Source: Acerihabitans sp015654925
Lineage (GTDB): Bacteria > Pseudomonadota > Gammaproteobacteria > Enterobacterales > Enterobacteriaceae
Assembly: GCF_047324175.1 (NCBI RefSeq)
Contig: NZ_CP178732.1
Location: 992,001-1,056,000, forward strand
Direction: 5' to 3'
Length of the DNA: 64,000 nt
Shown here: in pieces, positions 7,980 through 16,420 of the stretch
Layout of the letters: every line of letters begins with the position of its first letter
Numbering within the stretch: the stretch's first letter is position 1
Translations under genes and position numbers: made by a program
Notes under the pieces: generated by a model
Seen by the model: only the letters and a program-made list of their open reading frames with translations
Database searches by the model: none
What the model was told of the DNA's origin: nothing

Positions 7980-8810
7980 TTAACCCCGGGGTCGCCTTAT
8001 CAGGCTGGCCGACAACCGGTCGAGCAGCATGGCCAACAGCACCACCACCATGCCGCTTTGCAGCCCCTGGCCGATATCCAGTTGCTGGATGCTGGTCAGC
8101 ACGTCATTACCCAAACCGCCGGCGCCCACCATGGAAGCGATAATCACCATGGACATCGCCATCATAATGGTTTGGTTTATGCCGGCCATAATGGAGGGCA
8201 GCGCATTGGGCAACTGCACTTTCCATAATAGCTGCCGGCGGGTGCAGCCGAATGCCAGCCCCGCCTCAATCAGGCTTTTATCCACCTGGCGGATGCCTAA
8301 ATCGGTCAGGCGCACCACCGGCGGCATGGCGAACAGCACCGTGGCGAAAATGCCGGGGGGCCGGCCCAGGCCAAACAGGATAGTGGCGGGGATTAAATAA
8401 ACGAAGGCGGGCATGGTCTGCATAAAATCCAGCAGCGGGCGGACCATCACGCCCGCCCGGTGGCGCCGGGCGATCATAATGCCCAGTGGGATGCCGGCCA
8501 GCAGGCTGAATAAGGTCGAGGAGAGCGTAAGCGCCAGCGTCACCACGGCATGATCGCTATAACCGCTATAAATAATGTAGAGCACCGCGACGGCGCTGAA
8601 GACGGCAAAGCCCTTGCCGATGCGCCACAGGCTAAGTCCCACGGCGATGGCAGCCAATCCCCAGGGGGAAAGCAAGTTTAAGCATTGCTCCAGGGAACCG
8701 GCGACGCCGTCAATCACCCGGGCGATAAAATCGAATACCGGGCCGCAGTGTTCCAGCAAATAACGCACCCCGGCGTCCATTTGCGCGCTGAAATCAAAGG
8801 GTTTGGCCAT
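7980..8810 (-). CDS. Choline/betaine-type ABC transporter permease (ProW/ChoW-like)
   Basis: 276-residue inner-membrane permease of the quaternary-amine importer family. About six hydrophobic segments are visible, and the ATPase-contact loop reads EAGLAFGCTRRQLLWKVQLPNALPSIMAG, here described by its position at about residues 185-215. I chose ATG at 8810 (MAKPFDF), overlapping the upstream ATPase gene by 17 bp, rather than the longer frame from 8906. It pairs with the ATPase at 8794-9681; the matching binding protein is probably the ChoX-like product at 12391-13338, across the LysR and sulfatase genes. Likely imports choline, possibly also choline-O-sulfate or betaine. Confidence 0.87.
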   Translation of the reverse strand: MAKPFDFSAQMDAGVRYLLEHCGPVFDFIARVIDGVAGSLEQCLNLLSPWGLAAIAVGLSLWRIGKGFAVFSAVAVLYIIYSGYSDHAVVTLALTLSSTLFSLLAGIPLGIMIARRHRAGVMVRPLLDFMQTMPAFVYLIPATILFGLGRPPGIFATVLFAMPPVVRLTDLGIRQVDKSLIEAGLAFGCTRRQLLWKVQLPNALPSIMAGINQTIMMAMSMVIIASMVGAGGLGNDVLTSIQQLDIGQGLQSGMVVVLLAMLLDRLSASLIRRPRG

Positions 8811-9681
8811 GGGACGGCTCCTGTGGGCTGAATGCATCGGCGTAATTCTCCGCCAGCACATAACGGGAAGTATCGACCCCAGAAAAGAAGCGGCGTACAT
8901 AAGCATTGGCCGGCGCGTTGACGATTTGTTCGGCGGTGCCGGTCTGGATCACCCGGCCATGCTCCATAATGGCGATACGGTTGCCGATACGCAGCGCTTC
9001 CTCGATATCATGGGTGACGAAAATCACCGTACGCTGCCGTTCCGCCTGCAGGCGCAGCAATAGATCCTGCATTTCCCGGCGATTGATGGGGTCCAGGGCG
9101 GAGAAAGCCTCGTCCATCAATAATAGAGAAGGGTTGACCACCAGCGCGCGCGCCAAACCGACCCGTTGCTGCATGCCGCCGGAAAGCTGATGCGGCATTT
9201 GTCCGGCCACCTGCGCCAGCCCGACCTGCGCCAGCACCGCCAGCGCCTGCTGATGGCGCTGCGCTTTGCCGACGCCCGCCAGTTCAAGACCGAACGCGGC
9301 GTTATCGAGCACCGTACGGGTGGGCAGCAGCGCAAATGACTGGAAAACCATGCCCATTTCGTGCCGGCGCAGCCGGATCAGATCCGGTTCCGCCAGCGCG
9401 GCAATGCCCACGCCGTTGAAATATATTTCGCCGGCGCTCGGGGCGATCAGGCGATTAATCGTGCGCAGCAGGGTGGATTTTCCCGAGCCGGACAGGCCGA
9501 CAATGACGAAAATTTCGCCGCGGTCGACGGTTAACGAAATATTGTTTAACGCTACCGACCAGCCGTGCCGGGCAAATAATTCCGTTGGATTTTCGCCCCG
9601 CTGTAAACACAGCAGGGCTTTTTTTTCATCGGGGCCGAATATTTTATAGAGCTGGTCGATCTGTAACAGCGTCTCATTCAT
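8794..9681 (-). CDS. Choline/betaine-type ABC transporter ATPase (ProV/ChoV-like)
   Basis: 295-residue ATPase of the quaternary-amine uptake family. The N-terminal extension LYKIFGPDEKKALLCLQRGE is typical of ProV-type proteins. Walker A GLSGSGKST (about 70), Q-loop MVFQSFALLPTRTVLDN, signature LSGGMQQRV, Walker B LLLMDEAFSALDP and switch histidine VTHDIEEA are intact. Unlike ProV (about 400 residues) it has no C-terminal CBS pair, so the usual ionic-strength sensor is absent. This fits a nutrient rather than osmotic role. Overlaps the permease start by 17 bp. Confidence 0.88.
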   Translation of the reverse strand: MNETLLQIDQLYKIFGPDEKKALLCLQRGENPTELFARHGWSVALNNISLTVDRGEIFVIVGLSGSGKSTLLRTINRLIAPSAGEIYFNGVGIAALAEPDLIRLRRHEMGMVFQSFALLPTRTVLDNAAFGLELAGVGKAQRHQQALAVLAQVGLAQVAGQMPHQLSGGMQQRVGLARALVVNPSLLLMDEAFSALDPINRREMQDLLLRLQAERQRTVIFVTHDIEEALRIGNRIAIMEHGRVIQTGTAEQIVNAPANAYVRRFFSGVDTSRYVLAENYADAFSPQEPSHGQTL

Positions 9682-9780
9682 GAATTATTTTATTGCTGCA
9701 ATGGGGTAGCCATAAGCACAGGCTATAAGAAAAAAGCGACAGGCAATAAAATATTATCGTATGAGTTATAACTAAATAGT

Positions 9781-10728
9781 TTAAACCACAGTTACCGAAG
9801 GGGATTTGTTTATACCGTGCTGTTTAAAACTGAAAGATTCACTAATTAACCATTCTTTAACTTTCCGATAAACCAGGCTGCTGGTTTCCTGCCCTGGCTG
9901 GATTAAATAATATCCCCGGTCAGTTTTAAATTCCGCGCCGCAGGTGACCAATTCACCGCTTTCCAAAAATTGATCCACCAGGGGTTTCCAGCCCAATGCC
10001 ACGCCCTGGCTTTTCAGGGCCGCCTGGATCACCAGCGAATAAGCGTTAAAAGTCAGCGATGTGACGTCGTCATCGGGTTCCAGCCGCTGCCCGCGAAACC
10101 ACTCATGCCAGTTGAGCCAGCGCGCCGGGCGGGTATCCGGCAGGTTAAGCAACGGCAGGCGCAGCAGGCTTTCCGGGGTGGCGGGATTGCCGTGGCGGGC
10201 GGCGAACTGCGGGCTGCATACGGGCACGACCAGTTCGGGAAACAGCTTATCGCTGCGGCAGCCGGGGATCTGGCCATCGCCGAACGAGATAGCCAAATGG
10301 GCGCTGCTGTCGCGCAGCGAAAATTCATTGGGCGAGGTGGAAATCTGTACATCGACGTTGGGGATCAGGCGCTGCAATTGATTTAACCTGGGCAGCAGCC
10401 AGTAGCTGGCAAAGCCCATGTCGGTATCGATACGTAAGACATCTCGCTGTTTTTTAAGCTGAATTTTTTCAATTTGCTGGCTTATTTCCTGCAGGCTGGA
10501 GCGCACGATTTGATAGAGCTGTTCGCCGGTGGCCGTGAGCACCACGCCGCGGTGGCGGCGTTCAAATAGCTTGGCCCCTAATTGATTTTCCAGGAGATTT
10601 ATCCGCTGGCTTACCGCCGGCTGCGAGGAACCCAGCTCCAGCGAGGCGGCGGTGAAATTAAGGTGACGCGCCGCCGCCTCGAAAACCGCCAGCGCCTGTA
10701 ATGGCGGCAGCCGAAACTTGTTTGACAT
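9781..10728 (-). CDS. LysR-family regulator of the choline-sulfate locus
   Basis: 315-residue LysR-type regulator of the GcvA-like group: HTH at residues about 8-65 (ALAVFEAAARHLNFTAAS, then SQPAVSQRINLLENQLG), substrate domain about 95-300. Ribosome site AAGGAG 5 nt upstream of ATG 10728. It is divergent from the sulfatase gene and the two share a 106-bp control region with a perfect palindrome, the classic LysR arrangement. The ChoVW-like pair lies just downstream on the same strand. It likely activates betC-choX in response to choline or choline-O-sulfate; effector identity is inference. Confidence 0.88.
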   Translation of the reverse strand: MSNKFRLPPLQALAVFEAAARHLNFTAASLELGSSQPAVSQRINLLENQLGAKLFERRHRGVVLTATGEQLYQIVRSSLQEISQQIEKIQLKKQRDVLRIDTDMGFASYWLLPRLNQLQRLIPNVDVQISTSPNEFSLRDSSAHLAISFGDGQIPGCRSDKLFPELVVPVCSPQFAARHGNPATPESLLRLPLLNLPDTRPARWLNWHEWFRGQRLEPDDDVTSLTFNAYSLVIQAALKSQGVALGWKPLVDQFLESGELVTCGAEFKTDRGYYLIQPGQETSSLVYRKVKEWLISESFSFKQHGINKSPSVTVV

Positions 10729-10736
10729 AAAGTCTC

Positions 10737-10752
10737 CTTATAGGCCTATAAG
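10737..10752. promoter_or_regulatory. Palindrome, candidate LysR operator
   Basis: Perfect 16-bp palindrome CTTATAGGCCTATAAG immediately upstream of the LysR start and within the divergent control region for betC. It contains a T-N11-A core typical of LysR sites. A related half-site, AGGCTATAAG, occurs near 9720-9729 ahead of the ATPase gene, which would let the same regulator act there. Confidence 0.6.
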
Positions 10753-10834
10753 AAATTAACCGGTTCACAGCAAAAAATAATTGTGCGATAAAAATAACAT
10801 CGAGCTGAATATTTATTTAAAGCGAATTTTAACT

Positions 10835-12376
10835 ATGCTTAGCAAAAAACCGAATATCGTTATTCTTATGGCAGATCAGTTGACCGCTGGCGCGCTTTCT
10901 GCTTATGGAAATAAAGTCAGCCTGACGCCAAATATTGATAAGCTGGCGCAAGAAGGCGTGGTATTTAACTCGGCATATTGTAATAGTCCATTATGCGCGC
11001 CCTCCCGCGCATCCTTAATGACCGGCCAATTAATATCCCGTAACGGCGTGTATGATAATGCGGCGGAATTTCGCGCCGAAAGTCCCACCTTTTGCCACTA
11101 TTTACGTCAACAGGGTTACCGGACCTATTTGGCCGGTAAAATGCATTTTTGCGGTCCGGATCAATTGCACGGTTTCGACCAGCGCCTGACCACCGACATC
11201 TATCCGGCGGATTTCGGCTGGACCCCGGACTGGCGCGCCCCCGAGCGGCGGCTGGATTGGTATCATAATATGAGTTCGGTATTGGATGCCGGCGAGTGCA
11301 TCCGCACCAATCAGCTGGATTTTGACGATGAGGCGGTGTTCCATGCCCGGCAAAAGCTATTCGATCTGGCGCGGCGGGATAGCGACCGGCCGTTTTTATT
11401 ATTGATGTCGCTGACCCACCCCCACGATCCGTTTGCCATCCCCCGTCGTTACCTGGACCGCTATGCCGAGCAGGATATCGATTTGCCCGCGGTAGGGGCG
11501 CAGGATGTACCGGCCGACCCCCATTCGCAGCGATTGCGGCAAATGTATCAGTTAACCGACGGCCTGCTGGACGATGGGCAGATCCGCCGGGCGCGGCATG
11601 CCTATTACGGCGCGGTGTCTTATGTCGACGATCAGTTCGGCCTGGTGCGGGATACCCTGGACGCCACCGGCTTGGCCGACGATACCATTATCATCCTGAT
11701 ATCGGATCACGGCGAGATGCTAGGCGAGCGCGGCCTGTGGTACAAAATGAACTTCTTCGAAGGGGCGTCTCGGGTGCCGATGATCGTGCACGCCCCCGCA
11801 CGCTTCGCGCCTCGCCGCATCACCCAGAGCGTATCGCTGGTGGATCTGCTGCCGACCCTGGTGGAGCTGGCTTCAGGCCGCCCGCAGGCCGACGATGAGC
11901 TGGGCGCCCCGCTGGACGGCCATAGCCTGGTGCCCCATTTGATCGGCGGGACCGGCCCCGACGGCGTGTATAGCGAATACCTCGCCGAGGGGGCGCTGGC
12001 GCCGATGGTGATGATTCGCCGCGATCGGTGGAAATATATCGCCTCTCCCGGCGAAGCGGCGCAATTATTCGATCTGCGAAGCGACCCCCTGGAGTTGCAA
12101 AATCTGGCCGCGGTCGAGGCCTATCAAGCCCAGGCCGGGCAGTTCCAGCGCGAGGTGGAGCAGCATTGGGATCTGGAGGCCCTTAACCGGCAGGTCCTGG
12201 ACAGCCAGCGCGCCCGGCGCTTTCTCAACCAGGCCCTGGGGAATGGCGGGCGGCCCGAATGGGACTACCAGCCCCACCAGGATGCCAGCCGCCGTTTTAT
12301 CCGTAATAACCAAACCCTGGACGAGCAGGAAGCGCTGGCGCGCTATCCGCGCCCGCCCTCAACGCTCAAATCTTGA
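10835..12376 (+). CDS. betC: Choline-sulfatase BetC
   Basis: Cytoplasmic sulfatase, 513 residues, expected to split choline-O-sulfate into choline and sulfate. Start at ATG 10835 (MLSKKPNIVILMADQ) aligns with the family; the frame is open further upstream but without support. The formylglycine motif is CAPSRASLMTG (C-x-P-S-R, about residue 54), so the cysteine type; metal-binding residues appear in MADQ and SDHGEMLGERG. Length matches rhizobial BetC (about 512). The last residues, near GGRPEWDYQP, fit the C-terminal substrate-binding tail of choline sulfatases. A cysteine-type sulfatase needs a maturase, not seen nearby. The stop lies 14 bp before the choX start. Confidence 0.9.
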   Translation: MLSKKPNIVILMADQLTAGALSAYGNKVSLTPNIDKLAQEGVVFNSAYCNSPLCAPSRASLMTGQLISRNGVYDNAAEFRAESPTFCHYLRQQGYRTYLAGKMHFCGPDQLHGFDQRLTTDIYPADFGWTPDWRAPERRLDWYHNMSSVLDAGECIRTNQLDFDDEAVFHARQKLFDLARRDSDRPFLLLMSLTHPHDPFAIPRRYLDRYAEQDIDLPAVGAQDVPADPHSQRLRQMYQLTDGLLDDGQIRRARHAYYGAVSYVDDQFGLVRDTLDATGLADDTIIILISDHGEMLGERGLWYKMNFFEGASRVPMIVHAPARFAPRRITQSVSLVDLLPTLVELASGRPQADDELGAPLDGHSLVPHLIGGTGPDGVYSEYLAEGALAPMVMIRRDRWKYIASPGEAAQLFDLRSDPLELQNLAAVEAYQAQAGQFQREVEQHWDLEALNRQVLDSQRARRFLNQALGNGGRPEWDYQPHQDASRRFIRNNQTLDEQEALARYPRPPSTLKS

Positions 12377-12390
12377 TGATAAGGACGACT

Positions 12391-13338
12391 ATGCGCGCGC
12401 ACGCTGCTGTTATGGCTTTAGGTTTATCGCTGGCGATTGGCCTGCCGATCCAGACGTTTGCCGCCGGCGGGACCGGCTGCGAGACGGTAAATATGTCCGA
12501 CCCCGGCTGGTCCGATATCGGCGCCACCAATGCGGTGGCCGGGGTAGTGCTCAAGGCCCTGGATTATCGGCAACAGGTACAGAATCTTTCGGTGGCGCTG
12601 GCCTTCCAGGGCTTGAAAACCGGCCAGCTGGATGTTTTTCTGGGCAACTGGATGCCGGCTCAGCAGCCGGTGATTGAAAAATATACCCGTGACGGCTCGG
12701 TAAAAGTGGTGGGCGCCAATCTTAATAGCGCCAAGTTCACCCTGGCGGTGCCGGACTATGTGGCGCAGGGCGGGGTAAAAGATTTTGCCGATCTGGCGAA
12801 GTACGCCGACCGGTTCGATCATAAAATCTACGGCATCGCACCCGGCGCGCCCGCTAACCAGAATATTAAAAAAATGCTAGATAAACATGACTTTAACCTG
12901 ACCGGCTGGACGCTGGTGGAATCGAGCGAAAGCGGCATGCTGGCGCAGGTGGAGCGGGCGCAGGGCAAACAGCAATGGATTGTTTTCCTCGGCTGGGAGC
13001 CCCATGCGATGAACACCCGCTACAAGCTGACTTATCTGAGCGGCGGCGACAGCTATTTTGGGCCGAATTATGGCAGCGCCACCGTCAATACCGTGACCCG
13101 CAAGGACTTCAGTACCCAATGCCCCAATACCGGCCGGCTATTTAGCCAACTGACGTTTAATGTCGATCTGGAAAACCGGATTATCAAACGGGTATTGGAC
13201 GATAAACAAACCCCCGACCAGGCGGCACGCGAGGAACTTAAACAGCATCCGGAAGTGCTGGCCGCCTGGCTGGACGGTGTGACCACCCGCCAGGGACAGC
13301 CGGGACTGCCCGCCGTACGCCAGGCGCTGGAACTGTAA
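12391..13338 (+). CDS. choX: Choline-binding periplasmic protein (ChoX-like)
   Basis: 315-residue solute-binding protein of the ProX/ChoX group. Signal peptide to about residue 26 (IQTFA-AGG). Motifs typical of ChoX are SDPGWSDIGATNAV near the N-terminus, FLGNWMPAQQP, FLGWEPHAMNTRY and YFGPNYGSATV; the aromatic residues in these segments form the quaternary-amine box in relatives. I chose ATG 12391, with AAGGA 6 nt upstream, over the TTG at 12373. Cotranscribed with betC and ended by the terminator at 13374-13399. Likely serves the ChoVW-like membrane components at 7980-9681. Confidence 0.9.
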   Translation: MRAHAAVMALGLSLAIGLPIQTFAAGGTGCETVNMSDPGWSDIGATNAVAGVVLKALDYRQQVQNLSVALAFQGLKTGQLDVFLGNWMPAQQPVIEKYTRDGSVKVVGANLNSAKFTLAVPDYVAQGGVKDFADLAKYADRFDHKIYGIAPGAPANQNIKKMLDKHDFNLTGWTLVESSESGMLAQVERAQGKQQWIVFLGWEPHAMNTRYKLTYLSGGDSYFGPNYGSATVNTVTRKDFSTQCPNTGRLFSQLTFNVDLENRIIKRVLDDKQTPDQAAREELKQHPEVLAAWLDGVTTRQGQPGLPAVRQALEL

Positions 13339-13373
13339 ATAAGCCAGATGGCAAAGCCGTTTGGCACCATGAC

Positions 13374-13399
13374 AACGGGCCGCATCGCGGCCCGTTTTA
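13374..13399 (+). terminator. Terminator of betC-choX
   Basis: Ten-base-pair stem AACGGGCCGC / GCGGCCCGTT around an ATC loop, ending in TTTTAT. It may also act on the convergent minus-strand genes. Confidence 0.82.
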
Positions 13400-13419
13400 T
13401 ATGATATGGCGCCCGCCGG

Positions 13420-13635
13420 TTAAACGGGAGAAAAGTCCCGGCAGCTATCGCCGGGGGAGATCAACCGGTCATGGCGCCCGCACAGCCGCGAGTCGCCCAG
13501 GCTGGCGCCGAACGCCGATCCCAGCGCCGCCAGGCCGGGGATTTCCGATTCCAGGCTTGCGCGGTCATGGCGGCAAAACCGGCAATGCCGGCAGCGGGCG
13601 TCCCGACCGCTGCGGTTGTCCGCGGCGGCTGTCAT
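13420..13635 (-). CDS. Cysteine-rich 71-residue protein, unknown function
   Basis: Not recognised. The start codon overlaps the stop of the putative sulfate exporter (TAATGA arrangement at 13633-13637), so translation is probably coupled. Five cysteines lie at 15, 18, 21, 52 and 65, with CRHCRFC near the N-terminus and a later C-x12-C; histidines sit at 17, 23 and 55. This spacing could bind zinc or an iron-sulfur cluster. The middle reads as an ordered helix (EIPGLAALGSAFG). No signal peptide. Its fixed position behind the exporter suggests a regulatory or accessory role. Coding status is supported by coupling and cysteine pattern rather than by a known family. Confidence 0.62.
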   Translation of the reverse strand: MTAAADNRSGRDARCRHCRFCRHDRASLESEIPGLAALGSAFGASLGDSRLCGRHDRLISPGDSCRDFSPV

Positions 13636-15044
13636 TACAGATTACCCAATTGGTTCCAGAAATCCGCGAAGACGTGTACCGAGAGGATATACCCCAGGAT
13701 CACGTTAACGATCACGCCGACGGTAAAGGCCCAGAACGGACGCAGGCCGGTGGTCGTCAGGGTGCTGAAGCGGGTGCTGAGGCCGATGCTTAAAAAGCAG
13801 AAGATAAATGCCCAGGTGCGCAGCGCGGTAATCGGGGCAATAAAGGCCGGAGTGACGGTGCTGCGATATTCCGCCAGCGTGTAATGGCTACTCAGCCAGG
13901 TCACAAACAGGGACGCGAGCACAAAACCGATCACGAATTTGGGAAAACGCCGCCAGATCTCGCCGGCGCCGGCGCGGGCGGAAACCCCTTCGCCTTCGTT
14001 GCGCCACCAGGTGGTGGCGACGATAGCCAGCACAAAGGCCCAGATACCGATCCAGATATCGCGGCCGATGACTTTCATCAGCGTAAAGGCTTGCACCGCG
14101 GCTTCAGGTTTGCCGGCGATGGCTCCGCCGGAATGCGCGGCCAAGTCGCTATAGGTTTGCGCGGCGGCTATCCCGGCCGCGTCGGCGAATTCCGACGTGC
14201 CTATCCAGGCGCCGGCCACTCCGGTGGACAGTCCCAGCGACCGGGCGACAAACGGCAATACCAGCAGGGAAATTATGGCCCAGATAATCACCAGCGAAAT
14301 AGCGACCGAGGCCTGTTCCCGCCGGGCGCGCACGGCGCCCGCCACGGCGATGGCCGCCGACACGCCGCACACCGCGCCGCCGACGCCCAGCACCGCGGCG
14401 AAGCGGTTTTCCAGGCCCAATAACCGGGCGGTGATAAAAATAACCAAAAAAGTCACCAGCGAAACAATGGTCGCCTGGCCGATGGCCACCGGTCCGGCCC
14501 ATTGTATTAACGTCAGCGGCAGCGTCGCCCCCAACAGCACGATCCCGATTTTGATAAAATATTCCACGCGCAGGCTGCGTGCCAGCCAATCCGGGATTTG
14601 CCAAATATTGGAGACCACCAATCCCAGCACCAATGCCAATAACGGGGGTTCCAGGTTATAGCGCGACGCGCTGGCCCAGGCTCCCAGCTGGAATATAAAT
14701 ACCGCAACGATAAATAATACGGTAAAGCCGCCAAGGAATTTTTTCGCGGAATGGCCAATCACCGCGCTGCTCAGGGTTAATAACAGCGCCCATACGATAT
14801 ACAGGCCCAGCAAGGCGGGCAGCCGGTTCAGCAAATCAGTCCCCGCTTCGCTTAACGTGGTCCATTTGGCCGGGCCGGTGGCCAGCCATTTTAGGCTGCC
14901 GCCCTGGCTAAAGAGAATAAAGGCGGCGGCAATCAGCACCAGTGACAATATTATCGACCACCAGTCTTCCTGCCGCCACCATCGTGCCGATTCCCGTTCG
15001 TCGGGATATTTTATCGCCGTGCCGCTATTTCCGCTTGTGCTCAT
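13635..15044 (-). CDS. YeiH-type putative sulfate exporter (PSE family, UPF0324)
   Basis: 469-residue inner-membrane protein with about 11 hydrophobic segments, matching the PSE/UPF0324 family. GAVCGVSAAIAVAGAV, with the conserved CGxSA core, and the segment ALVLGLVVSNIW are hallmarks. It is longer than E. coli YeiH (about 349) through an N-terminal extension with two extra hydrophobic stretches. Placed beside a choline sulfatase, it is a good candidate for removing sulfate released in the cell; transport by this family is predicted more than proven. It converges on choX and is followed by the cysteine-rich gene. Confidence 0.87.
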   Translation of the reverse strand: MSTSGNSGTAIKYPDERESARWWRQEDWWSIILSLVLIAAAFILFSQGGSLKWLATGPAKWTTLSEAGTDLLNRLPALLGLYIVWALLLTLSSAVIGHSAKKFLGGFTVLFIVAVFIFQLGAWASASRYNLEPPLLALVLGLVVSNIWQIPDWLARSLRVEYFIKIGIVLLGATLPLTLIQWAGPVAIGQATIVSLVTFLVIFITARLLGLENRFAAVLGVGGAVCGVSAAIAVAGAVRARREQASVAISLVIIWAIISLLVLPFVARSLGLSTGVAGAWIGTSEFADAAGIAAAQTYSDLAAHSGGAIAGKPEAAVQAFTLMKVIGRDIWIGIWAFVLAIVATTWWRNEGEGVSARAGAGEIWRRFPKFVIGFVLASLFVTWLSSHYTLAEYRSTVTPAFIAPITALRTWAFIFCFLSIGLSTRFSTLTTTGLRPFWAFTVGVIVNVILGYILSVHVFADFWNQLGNL

Positions 15045-15240
15045 TATTTTTAACCCTTGTTGAGAGACTATTTAATAAATAATTCGCCGAGATACCCTGC
15101 CTGCTGTTTTGGAAAATAGCGGAATTACTTTGGGAGGGATATTATTAATAAGTTATGGACAATAACTAATTATTCTATATGTAAAGTTGTGTCAATTTTA
15201 TTACCGCCGCCAGCACTGTCCGGCGCTCCATGTAATAACG

Positions 15241-15265
15241 CTCCTCGTCCCGGCGGGACGAGGAG
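15241..15265. repeat. Perfect hairpin, possible weak terminator
   Basis: Inverted repeat of 11 bp (CTCCTCGTCCC / GGGACGAGGAG) with a GGC loop, between the exporter promoter region and the end of the CMD-domain gene. There is no T run on either side, so it may be a transcript-stabilising stem or a Rho-assisted stop for the minus-strand operon. Confidence 0.6.
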
Positions 15266-15304
15266 GGCGTATTTGCGCGGAGCGGGGGCCGTCAGGGCGC
15301 GGGA

Positions 15305-16420
15305 TTAATCGTCGAACGGCTCGCCCAGCGTCAGCATCAGCCGGTTGGCCCAGGCGAAAAAAGCGGCGGCTTGCACCAGATCCAGCAATTCCAAATCGCT
15401 AAGACCGAGTTCGCGCAGCCGGGCGATCTGCTGTCCGTTGGCCCCGGCGGGGGTAGTGGACAGCGCGGCGGCAAATTCTATTTCCGCCTGCCAACGCGGT
15501 GATTGCCCCTGGCCGAGGCTCTCGCCGGCGGGGGTATCAATCAGATGCTGGACGGCGTCGGTTTGTTTGGACAATTGGCTGGCCTTGCGGGCATGAACCG
15601 ACGCGCAATAGATGCAGCCATTGATTTTGCTGGCCGCCGCCGCCGCCAGTTCCCGCTCTTTGCGCGCGAGCCCGCCGGACGTATAAAAAATGCCTTTATC
15701 CGCCAGCGTGCGCTGCTCCAGCACCGGCAGATTGCGGCCGAGCAGGCGGAAATAGTCGGAGTCCGCATGGCCGTTGCTTACCAGCACCGCCTGCTGCGCC
15801 GGGCTAAACTCCGCCAGCGGCTTGGGGTTTAGCCAGGGCTCCCAGCCCAGTTCCTGTTGGGTAAAGGCGCGCGGAGCGGAGCGTCCCGAGTGGGTGCGTC
15901 CGCCGGTGCGCCAGGCGCCGGCCACCGGCAATGGGGCCTGGGCGTGCTCCGCCGGCTGGTTGCCGATCAGCCGGTAGCCCAGCAGCAGCCGGCTTTGGAA
16001 ACTGACAAAGGCCGCCAGTTGCGCAAGCGTGACGATAGCGTCGGGGGACCAGCCCACCCGGCGCAGTTCCGCCAGATGTTCGGGGGCGGCGCCGGCCGGA
16101 CGGTGGGTAAGGCGATCGGCGTGAGCCAGGGCGGCCTGCAATTTGCCCGTGCCGGTGGGCGGGGCCAGTACGGCCTGCTGCGTCGCGTAATAATCGGCCA
16201 ACCGGCTGTCGCCGTGCCCCACGGCCACCTGCCTTGCCACTTCAAGCCGCTCCGGCAGGGTAAAATCGATGCCGTCGCCGGCGGTGAACAGTGCCCGGTA
16301 ACTGCCCTGGATATGCCGGGTCGCCGCGTCACGGGTGATGCGGGCCGCCGCCAGCGGCGAGTCCGGCGCGATATCCGCCAGTTGATCGAGCAGATCCGCG
16401 GTCGCTAAGGTGCTGGTCAT
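15305..16420 (-). CDS. Double AhpD/CMD-domain protein (alkylhydroperoxidase-like)
   Basis: 371 residues, start at ATG 16420 with AGGAG upstream and a 4-bp overlap with the monooxygenase gene. Two related carboxymuconolactone-decarboxylase-like halves are visible. The first ends near AAFVSFQSRLLLGYRLIG. The second contains the redox motif CIYCASVHARK (CxxC plus H) and ends near AAAFFAWANRLMLTLGEP. Only the second half keeps the CxxC. It looks like a fusion of two proteins encoded separately in some relatives of the Klebsiella KPN_01854-01859-type cluster (this correspondence is from memory). It likely protects against, or reduces, a peroxide made by the neighbouring monooxygenase. Confidence 0.82.
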   Translation of the reverse strand: MTSTLATADLLDQLADIAPDSPLAAARITRDAATRHIQGSYRALFTAGDGIDFTLPERLEVARQVAVGHGDSRLADYYATQQAVLAPPTGTGKLQAALAHADRLTHRPAGAAPEHLAELRRVGWSPDAIVTLAQLAAFVSFQSRLLLGYRLIGNQPAEHAQAPLPVAGAWRTGGRTHSGRSAPRAFTQQELGWEPWLNPKPLAEFSPAQQAVLVSNGHADSDYFRLLGRNLPVLEQRTLADKGIFYTSGGLARKERELAAAAASKINGCIYCASVHARKASQLSKQTDAVQHLIDTPAGESLGQGQSPRWQAEIEFAAALSTTPAGANGQQIARLRELGLSDLELLDLVQAAAFFAWANRLMLTLGEPFDD

